From Patellaria atrata CBS 101060 (Eukaryota > Ascomycota > Dothideomycetes > Patellariales > Patellariaceae), in the NCBI GenBank assembly GCA_010093705.1, contig MU006089.1, positions 3,257,838-3,321,837 on the forward strand: a DNA stretch of 64,000 nucleotides. Reading direction: 5' to 3'. The position numbers were made by a program, and so were the translations under genes. This document shows positions 22,593-35,700 of this stretch, one piece after another. Position 1 is the stretch's first letter. Each line of letters begins with the position of its first letter. The notes below the pieces were generated by a model. It was not told the origin of the DNA, searched no databases, and saw nothing but the letters and a program-made list of their open reading frames with translations.

Positions 22593-23866
22593 GATTTTCG
22601 GTAGAGGAACAAAAGAGAAGAGGGTTCAGATAGTTTTATTGTTTGGTGGAAAAAGGGGCATATACCTTTTGTTGTTTACACTAAGACGCACCCGCCGCTT
22701 GAGAGAGGGGAATTGTATTTGTCCTACCTTATTATTCCCCCCTTAATTCTCTCGAAAAGTGCGATATTGAGACTCGAACGTTTGGCACGTGCAAATGGCA
22801 AATGCGGTTAGCGTGGGCTATGTTTTTCTCTCGGCTAATATTGGATCGGAGGACCCTTATTCAGCGCCACAAGGGGGTCCGTGATCTCATCCTGCAGTTA
22901 TAGGTTTTTACCGTCACCGTTTGAAAATGGGAGGGTGGTCAGCAATTCCAACCTAACTTACCAAGGTACCTCCTTACTTTCCATATGATAGGGGAGTCGA
23001 GTATATGCGTATGGACGGAGTGACATTGACGCGAGGCCATTGGGTTAAGGTGGTGTTGGTGTAAGTGGAGGGGGCGGAGGTACCTCAGGAACGAGATGCT
23101 TTTTTACTGTACATTATTGATTGATACATGGCGGGATACATACTTGGATCTCACTCCAATAAGGTAGAGATGCGAGTTCCCTATCCGGAGCGGCATAGGT
23201 AGATATCACACTTCACTCCACCGCACCATCTTCAGATCGCTGGTATTAGAACTCGAAGGGAGACATGGATGGGACATTGTTCGAATATCTGTGATTTGTA
23301 GCATAGATTTTTCCCTTCGCCCCAAGTTTGTGTCAAGCACATGCACTCTACTATAGAACTACCTTAGTTCTCCAGAAGACTTCCCCTCCAACTTCCAAAC
23401 AAAAAAAAGAAGTAGATGGTCTGATAAGCCCGACGTCTATGGCCGTCTTCCTTCCCTTCCCCGACTGTCCCATCTGAAGTTTCTGAACAAAAGCTTCCAA
23501 ATCATGCAATCAACATAATCGGTTTCAAAATAAGTAAGCATATCTAGCTTTGTGATAAAAAGTGTTAAGAAGTTGGGTGTAATAGTGAATAAAGCCCAAC
23601 CTTCCCTTCGAAGAAAAAACCCATTCGTAGATCGCAAATACGCCAGCCCACAAAAACAACCCAAACAAGCCTAGCCGCCATGCAGATGGAGTGAGGAGAA
23701 AAAGGGGTGGTTTTTCGTGAGATTTCGTATGTCGTAATATAGTTGGGAGAGAGACACACCGTCAGAGACCCAATTGATGGACGTTTTCTTTTTTACAAAG
23801 AGTTTTGTAGATGAATTATTTTGGGAAGTTAAATTATGCCACTTTTCGAATCAGTGATAACACCCC
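22593..23866. other. Intergenic region between two convergent genes
   Basis: 1.27 kb between the 3' ends of the ceramide synthase and the LAMMER kinase. No supported gene. Poly-purine and poly-T runs suggest 3' untranslated sequence at both edges. A near match to the GTACAGTAC motif is at about 23105. Confidence 0.5.
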
Positions 23867-26121
23867 TCAGTATGCTCGATGGTTGGCCGCATGTAGCTTC
23901 GACGCTGCTCGCCTCTTCTCCCCGATACTCGCAGCTTCCGTTCCGTCATCTTTCATGGTCTCTTTGAACCATGGATGCTTCAGTGCCTGCTTAGCTGTGA
24001 TTCGTTTCTCCGGATTGTAGACGAAGATCTTCTTGAGAAGATCAAGGAACTTCTTGTTGAATTCTGTGTGAGGGGGAATGGTTTCCTACGACTATTAGCA
24101 TGGCATTCTTCACCAAAATCCTGATATACCACTTACATGTAACTTCTTCATCGCTTTCACGTATTTCCTTGATGCTTTTGGTGTTTCCGTGTTTGGGTAA
24201 TCGAGTTTCTGACCTTTGAAATATCTAGGCCAATGTTAGCTAACTTTAATGAAATTGGAGAAAATAAAAACATACTGTGCAGCCTGATTGGGGTTCCTCG
24301 ACCGTCCCTCTGATCTACAAACCGCTCTGATCAAATCCTTGTCTAGCTTGCCACCACAGACCGCTTCCATCATTGCTAGATGCTCGAGGTTGTCGTGAGT
24401 CTGAAATAAAGCATCACCTGTGAAGAATTCCACTAAGATACATCCAATACTCCACATATCACACGGGAAGCTCCACCCAAGATTGAGGATGATTTCTGGT
24501 GCTCGGTAATGCCGTGTTGAAACCACAGAGGAGTGATATTCGTCATTGAAAGTGGCAGATCCAAAGTCGATTAACCTGATCTCGGGGTCCAGAAGAACTT
24601 TCCTCTGGCGTGCTGAACGAGCTGTAGTAGTTGATGAAGATGGAATAGTTCGATTATAGGTGAATGTTTGGTATGCGTTGTTGACCAGAAGAATGTTCTC
24701 TGGCTTGAGATCGGTGTGGATGAGGTTCAGATCGTGGAGAACTATCATAGATCAGTAACGGTATCCGGCACAAAAAGAGAAGTAATGGCTTACAAGCAAC
24801 GCTGGTGAGAAGCTGACGAGCGAAGGACTGAATATGGGTATTTGGGAATGGTGTGAATTGGTTCGATTTCAGGAAGTCGAACACGCTTTGACCATATAGA
24901 TCGGTGACAATACAGATGTGGTTTCTGAAGTCGAAACAATCCCTGAGATGAATACATTTGTTCCGGTTCTGTTTGTCGTTTGACGCCAAGGTGGAGAGAA
25001 CTCGTAATTCGATTCGAGAGGCATCTCGATACTTTTGAACGGAGCGAATGACTTTGATAGCACACTTTGTGCCTTTTCGCCTATCGTAGGCTTCAACGAC
25101 TTTACCGAACGTACCTTGACCGAGAAGTTTTACGATTTGATCTAATTCTTGTCACTATAAGATCCAAACTGAACATGAAAAGGTACTTACATCGCTCAGT
25201 AAGAGGCTGCTCGGGAACAACAATATAATGTCCATCTTCATCATCACATTTTTCTCCTTTCAGGTAGTGAGTCTGGTTTCTGTTAGCTCCAGAACCTCCA
25301 ACGAATTTGCAGGTTGATAATCTTACATCAGGAATTGTTTGAACATAGACTTCCTTTGCCTTTATGGGGGGTTGAGGTGGTGGAACGTAACAAGAGAAAG
25401 GATCCATTGCAGCCTCCTTCTCACGCCTCTTTGCCTCTTTCTCTTCATCTGCTGCTGCTTGTCGTGTTCTCTTCCTCTTCTGGCCGACAACGCTCTCTCC
25501 TAGAGGCTCAACATATGTTCCGGTACGCTGTGAATCTAACGAAGTAGCAGCAGTGGTGTGGTGAGCTGAGGTTGTGCGGTCAGTTGAAGCGGTGTTATTT
25601 CCTGAGGAGTGTTCGTAATATGGAGTTTGGGTCGAAGAGTACGTGTGGCTGTAGACTGGATCGTACGCAGTTGAGGCTGCTGTCCTTCGTTTCTTATCCA
25701 TGTGCCTTGAAGTTCCATTGGTGGCAGATTGACGTGGTTGTGGGACTGGTTCTGGAGTATCGTCTTCAATGACGATGATTTCCTTGGGTATGCCATTTTT
25801 GTAGAAATCGTTCCAATCAACAGGTGCTTTTGGCCTGGAATATGGCATCTCGGTTGAAGATGATTGTGAAGGACCTGTGGAATATGTGGGCTGTTGGTTT
25901 TGCGATTGTCGAGAATTGACAGTGGCAGTTCGTCGTAACTCGGAGGGGACTGTTGTGTTCGGGTAATTCGTGTAGTGTGAGTTAGGTGCTCTGCTCGAAC
26001 CACTCATGATAGGTCCATTTACATGGCTGTAATTCGTAACGGTCTGTGGATAAGATTGGTGATGAGAAAAGTATTGAGGATGACCTGCAAGCGTAGCAGT
26101 GGCTGTGGAAGGTGTAGACAT
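23867..26121 (-). CDS. KNS1: LAMMER/CLK dual-specificity protein kinase
   Basis: Exons 26121-25191, 25141-24794, 24741-24276, 24224-24137 and 24085-23867 code 683 aa. LAMMER kinases phosphorylate SR-type splicing proteins and regulators of growth, Pol III and flocculation. The first about 300 residues are a Ser/Thr/Tyr/Gln-rich tail with a basic stretch ([20 protein letters not shown]) that could act in nuclear import. The kinase domain shows the glycine loop GQGTFGKV, lysine in CAIKVIR, catalytic loop [26 protein letters not shown] and the name motif as [11 protein letters not shown]. The Arg of the classic LAMMER word is Ala here. All catalytic residues are present, so it should be active. 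Exon junctions were read by eye and all keep frame. Confidence 0.93.
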
Positions 26122-28282
26122 TGCAGAGGGTCCACAGATGCTGCCTCTGCGAGTGTCGAGATTGTGACCAGCCTAATTTGACGTGTTATGAAGAAATAGC
26201 AAGATTGTCGTCTAACTCCGTTCTCGCGTGGGTCTCGTGAAATGCATACGTAGCTGATGGCTTTTAGATCGTCCTTGTGCTTTAATCTGAGTCGAGAAGA
26301 GAGCAGTCGTCGCCAGAAAGACCCGACCGAGTTGCTTGAGGTGGAGACGGCGGAGAATGACGGCAGGCGAAGTAGACGAGTACTATCTACCACCAAAAGG
26401 GATGAGAATGAGTTGAGCGAGTAGTTCAAAGGATGCTGAAGGCAAGAGATGCTTGTTGAGAGGCTGGAGCATTCCTCTAGAGCATAGATTTGAAGATACT
26501 GTGTGTAGATTTAGTGACGAGGGCAGAATCTGAGCGAAGTTGAGTTACAAGTGTTCGCGCTAAGCCCGGACGTTGACCACGGTGACCACCAACTCCTCTC
26601 TGATCTTCTGCTGTGATTTGCGAGCACCCGTAGACCATTTGCCTGAAGAGCTCCAATCCAAGTACTTGTACTAATTTTCTAGGCAGCTCATTCATTCGAA
26701 CCTATTGTTCATTTGTTCTGCAACTTAGTAGCATCAATAGAACCTTTTCCTTTCGGACAATAGATAGAAGTCACGGCATATCACGCAGGCTTGTGACTTG
26801 TGATCGCTAGAACTGCATACAATAGCGGAACCACAATAGAGCAGAGGACGGCAAGTGAAGACACCAAAATAATCCTCTTAATGATTTTTTTTTACTCTTG
26901 ATGTCCCAGAGAGGCTCAGTTCGTAATCTCTTGCAAGATTCATAAGAAAAGGTGGACAATAAAGTAGGCAAAGCAGGCTATGAACCGGTAGTGAGGTAGT
27001 GCGCCCCAGATTACAGTACTTTTTGATTTCCTGATGGACCGCAATACACGCAATTAATTGACCTCTTGACACTATGACCTCCTTCATTGAGCTCAAGTCA
27101 CCTGCTTCTTACAATGGTTTGCTGTACGTCTACCTATCTGTACTGTATACTACACTCCTCGTGTCTCCTGTTGGCTCGCCTGTTTGTAGAGATACCTGGT
27201 GCTTGCAGTGCGCAGTAATCCCATGAGCAAAGAGAAGAGCTCATTCTCCGCTCCGAAACAGCACACCCACTTCAAGACTTTCGCCAAATCCATCGGTGGA
27301 GGATCTTCGTAAGCCCTGTCATTAGCAAGCAAATTCTATCTCTAACGGGTATCGCAGCCTTCCGATCCACGTCCTGTTTCGAAATCTCGAAAGTTTCGAG
27401 ATACCTTAACATGTGAACTATACGCTTTATAGCTGTGACGTCCGCTCTTTTTCAGTCATTAAATAGTGGCTGACTCATTTCGCTTCTTCCACTCAGGCTT
27501 TTTGGCTGACGCAGGTACTGTACCGTATGTATGTTGAAGGTTCACACGTTCCACAATCTTCTCATTTGGTTGCAGGTCACCTGGGCTTGAAACGCTCTTG
27601 GTGTTGGGGAACTCTTTGTGACCCAGGACGTCGTACAGTACAAGCCGAGACGTCATAAGGGATACCGCTTCGTACAGTTTTTACTCGTTCTTCGAAAAGC
27701 AGGAATGAATAAAGTGTAAGTTTCTTACCTTTTGCGTTATATTGATGAACTTCCTCTCTATAAGGTAGTCACGTGGAAGGTGATGATGGTAATAACAAAC
27801 AGATATTTTCTTTCAGTCGTACCATAGTACCTTATTCGTTCTTCAATAATCAGCACTTCATTGATATATTATTCAAGTTTCCGCAAGTATCTAGTCTCAT
27901 TCTCCCTTCAAATTGCGGTGAGATAACAGTGATATGGAATAGAGTTGGAGGACTCTCTCGTTTAACGACAGATTGGAATCTTCAAGTACTAAATAGCATC
28001 AGATAGGAAATACAAAAATGCTCGAAGCAACGACAGTGATATCTTCTAATCCTTTTTCCCACTCTCGGCAGAGCTCGTATATCAAATACGCGCAACGATT
28101 GACCCAGTTGAAGCTCCTTCCGAACGAAGTAGTCGCAAATCAAACGTCCTCGTCCGTATCTGTAATATTGCCGAGTATATGTGCTTCATATCGTCATACC
28201 ATCATCTACAAGGAGGAACTACCTTTATCTTGCCTAAATGAACGTGAGAATAGTGACCATCAGCTAGAAAGCACCGATCACG
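26122..28282. other. Intergenic region, 2.2 kb
   Basis: Upstream of the kinase and downstream of the aminotransferase, both on the minus strand. I see no supported gene. It holds two copies of the GTACAGTAC/GTACTGTAC motif (27515 and 27633) and the inverted repeat at 27384-27402. The first few hundred bases are likely kinase 5' leader and promoter. Confidence 0.5.
27384..27402. repeat. Perfect 9-bp inverted repeat with 1-base centre
   Basis: ATCTCGAAA, G, TTTCGAGAT. The flanking bases on the left (GTTTCGA at 27376-27382) repeat part of the same word. It could be a dimeric regulator site or chance; no neighbouring gene start lies close (nearest start is the kinase at 26121, transcribed away). 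Confidence 0.6.
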
Positions 28283-30072
28283 CTATTTCTTTACCCACGT
28301 ATCGAAGTAGTCTTGAATGACTCTTTTGGTGCGGTCGACGATGATTTCAATCTCTGAGGCAGTCACATTATATGCAGGTGCTAGCAAGATATGATCGCCC
28401 GATTTACCATCAGCTGTACCAGTCCCTGAATACAAAGAAATGCTGTATGGTGGTTGCAGACCTTACTGAATCAGTAATGTGATGCTCGAAATGACAGTAT
28501 AGCAGTCATACCTTTCTCTTGGATCCGCCAAGCAATCTGCTCCTTCGGATCGAAAGGCTGCCTCAATGCTTTCTCTTGAACGAACTCAATCTAAAGAGCA
28601 TATGTGGGTATCATGTTCACTTTTATCATAGGAAGAATTACTTACACCCCAGAAGAGGCCACGGCCCCGAATGTCACCTACGTTCGGGTGTTCCCCAAGC
28701 TGGTCTCTTAGTAACTTTTCAAGCTTCTGACCCATTTTCTTAACATTATTCATAAGATCTTCTTCCCTTATGATCCGTTGAACCTCTAGTGCAGCGGCAC
28801 AGGAGACTGGATGCCCTTGATACGTTTGGCCATGAGCGAAACTACCAGTACCTGTACGGAGAACATCGACAACGCGATGATTAATAAGAAGCCCTGCGAT
28901 CGGTGCATATCCTCCTCCGAGTCCTTTGCCAATGGTCTGAATATCGGGCACAACACCTTCTTGTTGCCATGCATGGATAGTCCCAGTTCGGCCCATTCCG
29001 CACATAACTTCATCAAAGATTAGAAGAGCACCGTACTTTTCGCAAACAGATTTCATAGCTTTGAAGTATCCTGGCGGTGATGTTACGCATCCCAATGCCT
29101 ATGGAAAATCAGTATCTCTTTATACACTATTCAAATTCATCAAAGAAAAGAATAATAATTCTCCATAACTTCGATAACTCAATAATGTACTGATGAAAAT
29201 TCTACTACCCAAGTTGTGTAGCTCGTTCCAGAGAGTATATCCCAAGGATAATGTTCATGCAAAATTGGAAGATTGACTCACCGCTCCGACTACCGGCTCA
29301 GCAATAAAAGCGCACACGGTCTTCGGATCCACCCTAACGAATTCCGCATCCAGCTCCGCACGTAGCCTTTCTACATACTGACCTTCGGTTTCGCCGTCTT
29401 TCATTCCACGATAAGAATTGCAAGCGGAAACTTGAGACGTAATCTTCGCGAGTAACGGTTCGAAAGGTCCGCGTCGAGCTTTATGGCCACCTGCGGCCAA
29501 CGCACCTAATGTTATGCCATGATATGATTCATGTCTCGAAATGAACTTGTCTCTCTTCAGTTGAGGAGGCTTCAGTTCAAGATAATATTGTCTCGAAAGT
29601 TTCAAGGCGGCCTCCATAGACTCCGACCCTGGATGAATTGAGCACATTGACCATAGTCTTAGTTCTGACACGTACCAGATCCTACTATGAAGGCTTTAGC
29701 CATCTGACCGTTGGTAGAAGCGATGAGTTCTTCTGCGAGACCTTCTGATGCCGTGGTGCTAAAGAACATAGAATGACAGTATGAGACGCCAATGTCCATT
29801 TGGGCCATAATAGCTTTCTGAACCCGTTGGCTGCCGTGTCCAAGGCATGAAACCGCTGCTCCGCCCGTTGCGTCTAAGATTTCCTGGCCATTACTCAACT
29901 GCAGGTTTATACCACTAGCAGCGATGACTTTAAGAGGATCAACTTTCAGCGAACGATGGAGTACCGCACTGCCAGAAGAAAAGGAAGAAGATGATGAGAA
30001 AGATGACGGAGTCGTGAACGTCTGCTCTCCATCTTCATCCGTACTGTAATCAGAAAGAACTAACGGAGACAT
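28283..30072 (-). CDS. Class III PLP-dependent aminotransferase
   Basis: Exons 30072-29676, 29628-29282, 29098-28646, 28590-28512 and 28425-28283 code 472 aa. Class III enzymes move an amino group between omega-amino acids or amines and a keto acid using pyridoxal phosphate. Seen: the glycine-rich cofactor site (VGSGSESMEAALKLSRQYY) across the first junction, HESYHGITLGALA, the cofactor aspartate in LLIFDEVMCGMGRTG, and the Schiff-base lysine in TIGKGLGGGYAPIAG. The substrate cannot be told from sequence. The frame continues 174 bp upstream to another ATG, but I chose 30072 because the upstream part looks non-coding. A Ser run (SSFSSSSSFSSGS) near residue 25 precedes the enzyme fold, and no clear targeting signal is visible. 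Confidence 0.92.
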
Positions 30073-31804
30073 GTTTTCGTGTTTAGGAAAGTCAATTATT
30101 GAAGATCTCACGGCCGAGATGCCAATACATATAGTGAGGCCATTCCTTCTATGAGGGGACCCACAAACCGAGTACCCATTATTTATCGCCATTCGCGTCA
30201 GATAACTCCGCCTGCTTGTTCTGACTATCGAATGAGGGCTTGACAACAGGTTGAACTCAAAGTATTAGTCGGGTGCAGGAGTACGTAGTACCCGGCACTA
30301 ATCTTGGTACAATGTTCTCATGCAACCAGACATGGTGTGCCGGTAGTCTCCCCGTAGCTTACGGCTTCCCGACTGTTGAGCCTCTTGCTTACTGCCTTCG
30401 GGCCGGATATACATATATAATTACACGGCGACTTGATATATAGTGAGGAACCGCTCTTGAAGGTGAGAAACATGAATCGTAAGAGAAAAGGATGGCGTAT
30501 GACGGAAGACAGAGACATTCTCAAGGTAAAAAGAAAAAATTCCCACATGCTGCAGCTGCATACAACGTACATGGAGGTATCCCAGGCCGCTTGATTGAGA
30601 ACTAGCTTGAACTAAAATTTACTGATAATCAGTGTATCCGGCCTGAAGCTACACAAGCCATAGGGTCGGTTCGTATACATGGGTAACTCATGAAGGGTGG
30701 GCAAATCCAAAGCACTGTTTAGATGAAATTTTGTTGCTCCAAAGAGTTAGATGCTCCAATTGGTACGATGCTGTCGTTGTCCGAATTACCCGTTATGGAT
30801 CTGATGTACACTTTGATCCATTAACCGCACATTGTCACAGGATGACATGGTCAAAGTCAGTATGTTCCCCGCTTTCACATTGACATAGCTATCAACGGCC
30901 CGATGACTCAAGGAAGACAGCATGATCCTCTTCAGGGCCCGATTTCATCAGAGGTCTTCATGATACGAACGGAGACACTAAGAAAATTTCGGCAAGTGTA
31001 TCGATTGGACACCTACGAGTCAGGGGTCAAACGTGTGAAGCCGACCGCTGTGGCCAGTACGTAGCCGGCCGATAGTAAGAGTCACGAGCGAATTAAAAGT
31101 TGACCTGGTGCATTTTGATAAACAGCAGGTGACCAGGCATTCCACAACTAGAGGCTGTTTAGACTGTCAACAGCTAGCCGATCCGAAAGAAGTATGTGGC
31201 AGCGGTTAAGAGAGGTCTGATAGGTTTCCCGCTGCCCGAGATAGCGGTCTACGGAGTCCTGCTCGATGCACGATACTACCCGCCTACTGCTTAAGCGGGA
31301 TCTCCAAGCTACCACACTGTGTAACCAAAGAAATGATATTAGAGTAAAGTAAGATAGCTCACTCTGCTGAGCGCGTTTACTGCCCTAACCCGCTCACCGA
31401 CCGTCCTGTATCATCGGAACGATAAATGTAGTCAAATTGGGGGCCTGAGCTTTCGAGCCGAAAACAACTTCCCTTCGGCAAGCTCTATGTAACCAACCAA
31501 GACTATTGCAAGCAGGTCCGTAATAACTGTAAGTGCGTGGGTAGTCAGTCTACAGTAGAAGGCCTAGATCAGACAAGAGCGTCCGTTAGATTTTAATCAT
31601 AGCAATCATGAATGAAGCAACGGACTCGGTTTCCGGAAAGAGATTTTCCGGACCGAAATCTTGGCATGTGGGAGTCCTCCCCACCAAGTGTAGTTTTACT
31701 TCCATTTGTTAATTCAGCTTCCATATCTTTTTGCAACATCAGTTTAGGAGCACAGTTCCCATTATCCCGTTCCAACTCCAGCTAGATAGAGATCAATTCC
31801 TATT
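30073..31804. other. Intergenic region between divergent genes, 1.7 kb
   Basis: Separates the starts of the aminotransferase and SEC65. No supported gene and no clear repeat; short frames at 30318-30572 and 31593-31775 have no family resemblance. Promoters of both genes must lie at its edges. Confidence 0.45.
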
Positions 31805-32726
31805 ATGGCTCATCACGCACGGATTGAAGAGGTCTCTGACAGTGATAGTGACCCTGATGTCATGGATCCCGCAGACTTCGACCCAGGCCATTACTCAAAC
31901 AGCATCATATCCCCTACTAACATTCCATCTACCTCGAATGCGCCTTCCGAGCCTATGCTACAGCCGACTATCAGATCAGAAGGTCAACAAAATGCCGACC
32001 GTGAACGTTCAAAGAATTGGCAGGCTGTTTACCCATGTTACTTCGACAACACCCGTTCAAGAATAGAGGGGCGACGAGTCAAGCAAAATGAGGCTATAGC
32101 GAACCCATTAGCTCGAGAAATTGTTGACGCTGTACAAAGTCTTGGTTTAGTCCCCATTTTTGAGCCGGGAAAGACACATCCAAAGGATTGGAGCAACCCA
32201 GGCCGTGTGCGGGTTCAGATTAAGAAAGAGGGACGACCCGTCACCCGTAATATCAAGAATAGTAGGTCAATACAGATGAACTGCTCCTCTATGTCCTAAG
32301 ATTTACTATGCGGTCGTATTGCTCGTTTGTTTGCTCCTATATCACCATGTTTTCAAGCGGCTTATTACATGAATGATCATTGTGCATATTGTGACTCTCC
32401 ACCAACCGACTAACAACACGTCAGAACACCATCTTTATAAATTGATAGCTGCATATCTTCAATCACATCCCACCAATCCCTCTACGCCTCTTCGCCTCCG
32501 GGTTGCAGGTCTACCCCCGCCAAAAGAACCCAACCCCCCACCTGCGGTTCCGCGTGGCTGGAAGATTGGCACTATTTTACCATTGCACTCTCCAGCGCTG
32601 AGTGGTGGTGGCGTAAGCGATAACATTCTCAAAGACATGATGGCAGAAATGCAGGGTCAGTTACCAGAAGGCAGCGGAAGTGCTGAAGCCAGGAAGAAAA
32701 AGGAGAAAAAGAAGGTTAAAGGGTGA
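31805..32726 (+). CDS. SEC65: Signal recognition particle subunit SEC65 (SRP19)
   Basis: Exons 31805-32261 and 32425-32726 (163-bp intron, long for this window) code 252 aa. SEC65/SRP19 binds SRP RNA helices 6 and 8 and prepares them for the SRP54 subunit during nuclear/nucleolar assembly. The family core begins at WQAVYPCYFDNTRSRIEGRR, followed by NPLAREIVDAVQSLGL, GRVRVQIKKEG and, after the junction, KHHLYKLIAAYL. The N-terminal about 70 residues are an acidic, Ser-rich fungal extension, and the C-terminus ends in a Lys cluster (KKKEKKKVKG), as in yeast Sec65. The residue completed across the junction is Lys, in frame. Confidence 0.93.
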
Positions 32727-35700
32727 GGAATAGCTGCTAGAGAAGGTATTACCTACCAGATTGAGAAAAAGAATTTAAACTTTAGATACGTCTCCGACCT
32801 GATGCAATAGCAATCACCGTCGAAGCCACGATATGCCGAATGAAGATGGTACGCGAGCGCCAAATGCAGGCGGCCCGAAGCGTAGCGGCATGCACATCTA
32901 TTAGCAGAATGGATCGCTATGGGAAGGACTCTACGGTGGTTCACGTGAACACATGTTCTGTAGATCTACTTCTGTGGGTGTAGGGTTCCACTATAGCAAC
33001 AATAGGAACAGATCTTAGCACGAGGAGGTAACCTTACTGGGTTTCCTTTAGCGAGCTGTAATCGAGTTCTACCCTATCAGATCATTATAAGTTGCGACCG
33101 AATCAGCTTCTTCACGCAGCTGGCATAAGCCGTGCAACATGGGGTGGACACTGCTTTGTCCATGCATTAGGTTACACCTGCATCATAAAGTACTGCGCAA
33201 GTCTCAGCTTCCCCTTTCCACTAGAACAACTCACAGTTTGGTTCATTATGTACGTCATCAGTCTCGGCGTATCAGATATATTCTCGAATTTCTTGCCTGA
33301 CGTAGCCGGCTCTGCTGTTACCGACCCTGAGTTAAAGCAGGCAACATGAATATACCTGGGTCCTTGATTGGAACCAGCATTTTGCCTTAATTTAACATGG
33401 TATCTCATACTCGACGCTGTTTCCCCTCGGGGGGGCGATATACAATAACACGAGGAAATTCTATGCGGCAATCATCAACAAGCGATTGAAGATTGTGGGT
33501 TTGCATTTGTTTTAGTTCTGGCTCTCTGTTGAGTTCACTACAGCCCCCTCAATTACCCCTTAAAACTTATCACACCAATATCTAATGGTTCACCGTCCCA
33601 AGTGAATTATATCCCGAACTTTTACGTTCTGAAATAACTCACATATGCGAATAAATTTTTCATCATCATCCCGCACCTCTCGAGGTCTTTCTATAAGACC
33701 AGATGTACATGACTAGAAGTAGAATCGCGGAGAACGAAAACATGTTCTACCTATCCAATTTCTCAAAACCTGAGACAACACATCGAAGGATATTCATGTT
33801 TATATTACTCGACTCCCCCTCACAAGTACCATGTATATAAAAACCTAACACAACAACAAAGACCCACTACTATTAGTAATTGCTTCTCACAAACAACACC
33901 CCCTTACTGTCCCCACTACCATCAATCCTCGCACCACGTCTCCCCACAACATCGAACCACCACCCCTTTATCCAACAACAACAACAGCAGCAAAAAAGAG
34001 AAACCAGAAAAAGAAGAGAGAGAATCCAATAATACGACTCGTCCCTCCGTATTTCCCTCAGGGGCACAATCCTGAGACCCCCCTCCCCATTCTGGCCTTT
34101 GGCAAGGCCGGGAATCTAACCCGTGGCGCCGGGGAGACCACAACACTTGGGTGGCATGATGCGAACCTGGGGCTCATACCACTTGACCACCGTGTGGATT
34201 TATATGTTCAGTGTTTCCGCCAAAGTGATATATAAAACATTGGCCTTGTTTGGGTTTTTGGTAGGCGAGGTGAGATGAACGGAGTGCAAACGTTCTACGT
34301 CACCAAAGCTGTTCCCAGTCTGTAAATGCACGAAACGATCTCACCACCCCAAGCATTTGTCTGCCTTCACTACACCTACCAGTATGGGAGTATGAGGAGG
34401 AAAGTTAAATCCTCCTGCAACCCTGTTGAGCAACTGACTGAAGAACTTATTTCCGCCTTTGAAAGGGGGACAGGGGGGAAATATTGGGATAGACTTCACG
34501 GTTGGTGTAGTGGGATCTGGGACACACTTTAGGGGATGTGGTGTGAGATCGATACAAGAATAGCTGACAATGGGCTCTGGCGATAAATCTATCCCCCATC
34601 CCCAATTTCCTCAACCCCCCAATCCTAAGACGCTCGTAACCTCCAATTGCTCAATACCCCGACTCGAACGTCCGATCGGCTTGACGCACTTCACCAATAC
34701 CTGAATCTCACCAAAATCTCATCCGAACCTCATAACCAAACTAGCACTTCTAGGTCACATGGAATAACTCTTTCAGCCATCGTACACCAACAACCCACCA
34801 ACTAGACCATCCATCTAACATCAAAACCTCAAGCCCAAAACCCTCCATCCTTTCCGGGACCGGGGTAACTAGATGACCGGGCCGAGAGGCGGGCCTCTCC
34901 ACCTCGGCTCGGAAATTACAATATAGCACTGGCTGTGCTGGGTGAACAATCCGAGACGGCGCAGGACGGCGGTAGTCGTATGGTAGTATGATATATGCTC
35001 GTACCTTATGGAAAGTACCTGGCTTTTTCTTTTTCTTCCTTTGTGTTCGGGGTTAAGGTTCCGATAGGGATTAGGGAACAAAGGCCGACGTTAAGTGTTG
35101 TGGATATATTTCACATGTACTTTTCTCGTCTCGATGCGATACTCCTTTCCTCGGGGAGCTTCACTAGTTCCGAGCTCAACAACATACCTACCTTAACATC
35201 TTCTTTACCTATAACTACTTTATATCATGCGGGGATGGCCTGTCAAGATCTCTACAACCTAGTCGGGCCCTGGCTCCTATGAAATTATAGCCATCAAGGT
35301 ACTCAATTTACAAGCTTTCCGAAAGCAGGAAATAACTCTCTTTCACTGCTCAAGTAGCGATCCACATTAGGATCACAGGAGTTATATATTTGAAATCGTA
35401 CAAATCCCTCATGTCATTTCTATGCTACATATCGGGCAGTAAAACAGACAGATGAGAGAGTAAAAACGCCGTACAATGCGACTGGAAAAAGAAAGGGTAT
35501 GGTGTCTAGAATCGAAAGTATGTCCAGCATGCAAATGATCGTGTATGCGTCAGTGGCCTCTCCCCTTCATACCTCGTGTCTATTCGTGATGGCTGTCATT
35601 CGAAACCGTAGAGGACCCCTAAAACCTCCTTCCCCGGTAAGCGATTGTAGAGTTAGGGCTGATAGTACCTAAAGAAAAAGAAAAAGATTAGAAAAGGAGA

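Noticed and set aside
25270-25320. Possible extra 47-bp intron in the LAMMER kinase at a GTAAGA word
   Set aside because: Removing it would shift the frame before the conserved [15 protein letters not shown] segment, so the region is read as coding.
33922-34146. Minus-strand frame overlapping the Pol III-type candidate
   Set aside because: Low-complexity residues (Leu and Cys runs) and no recognisable domain.
22765-34690. Shared 11-mer GACTCGAACGT near 22771 and 34666, resembling a tRNA T-loop complement
   Set aside because: Flanks do not align with each other or fold as tRNA; two copies of an 11-mer are not enough to claim a repeat family.
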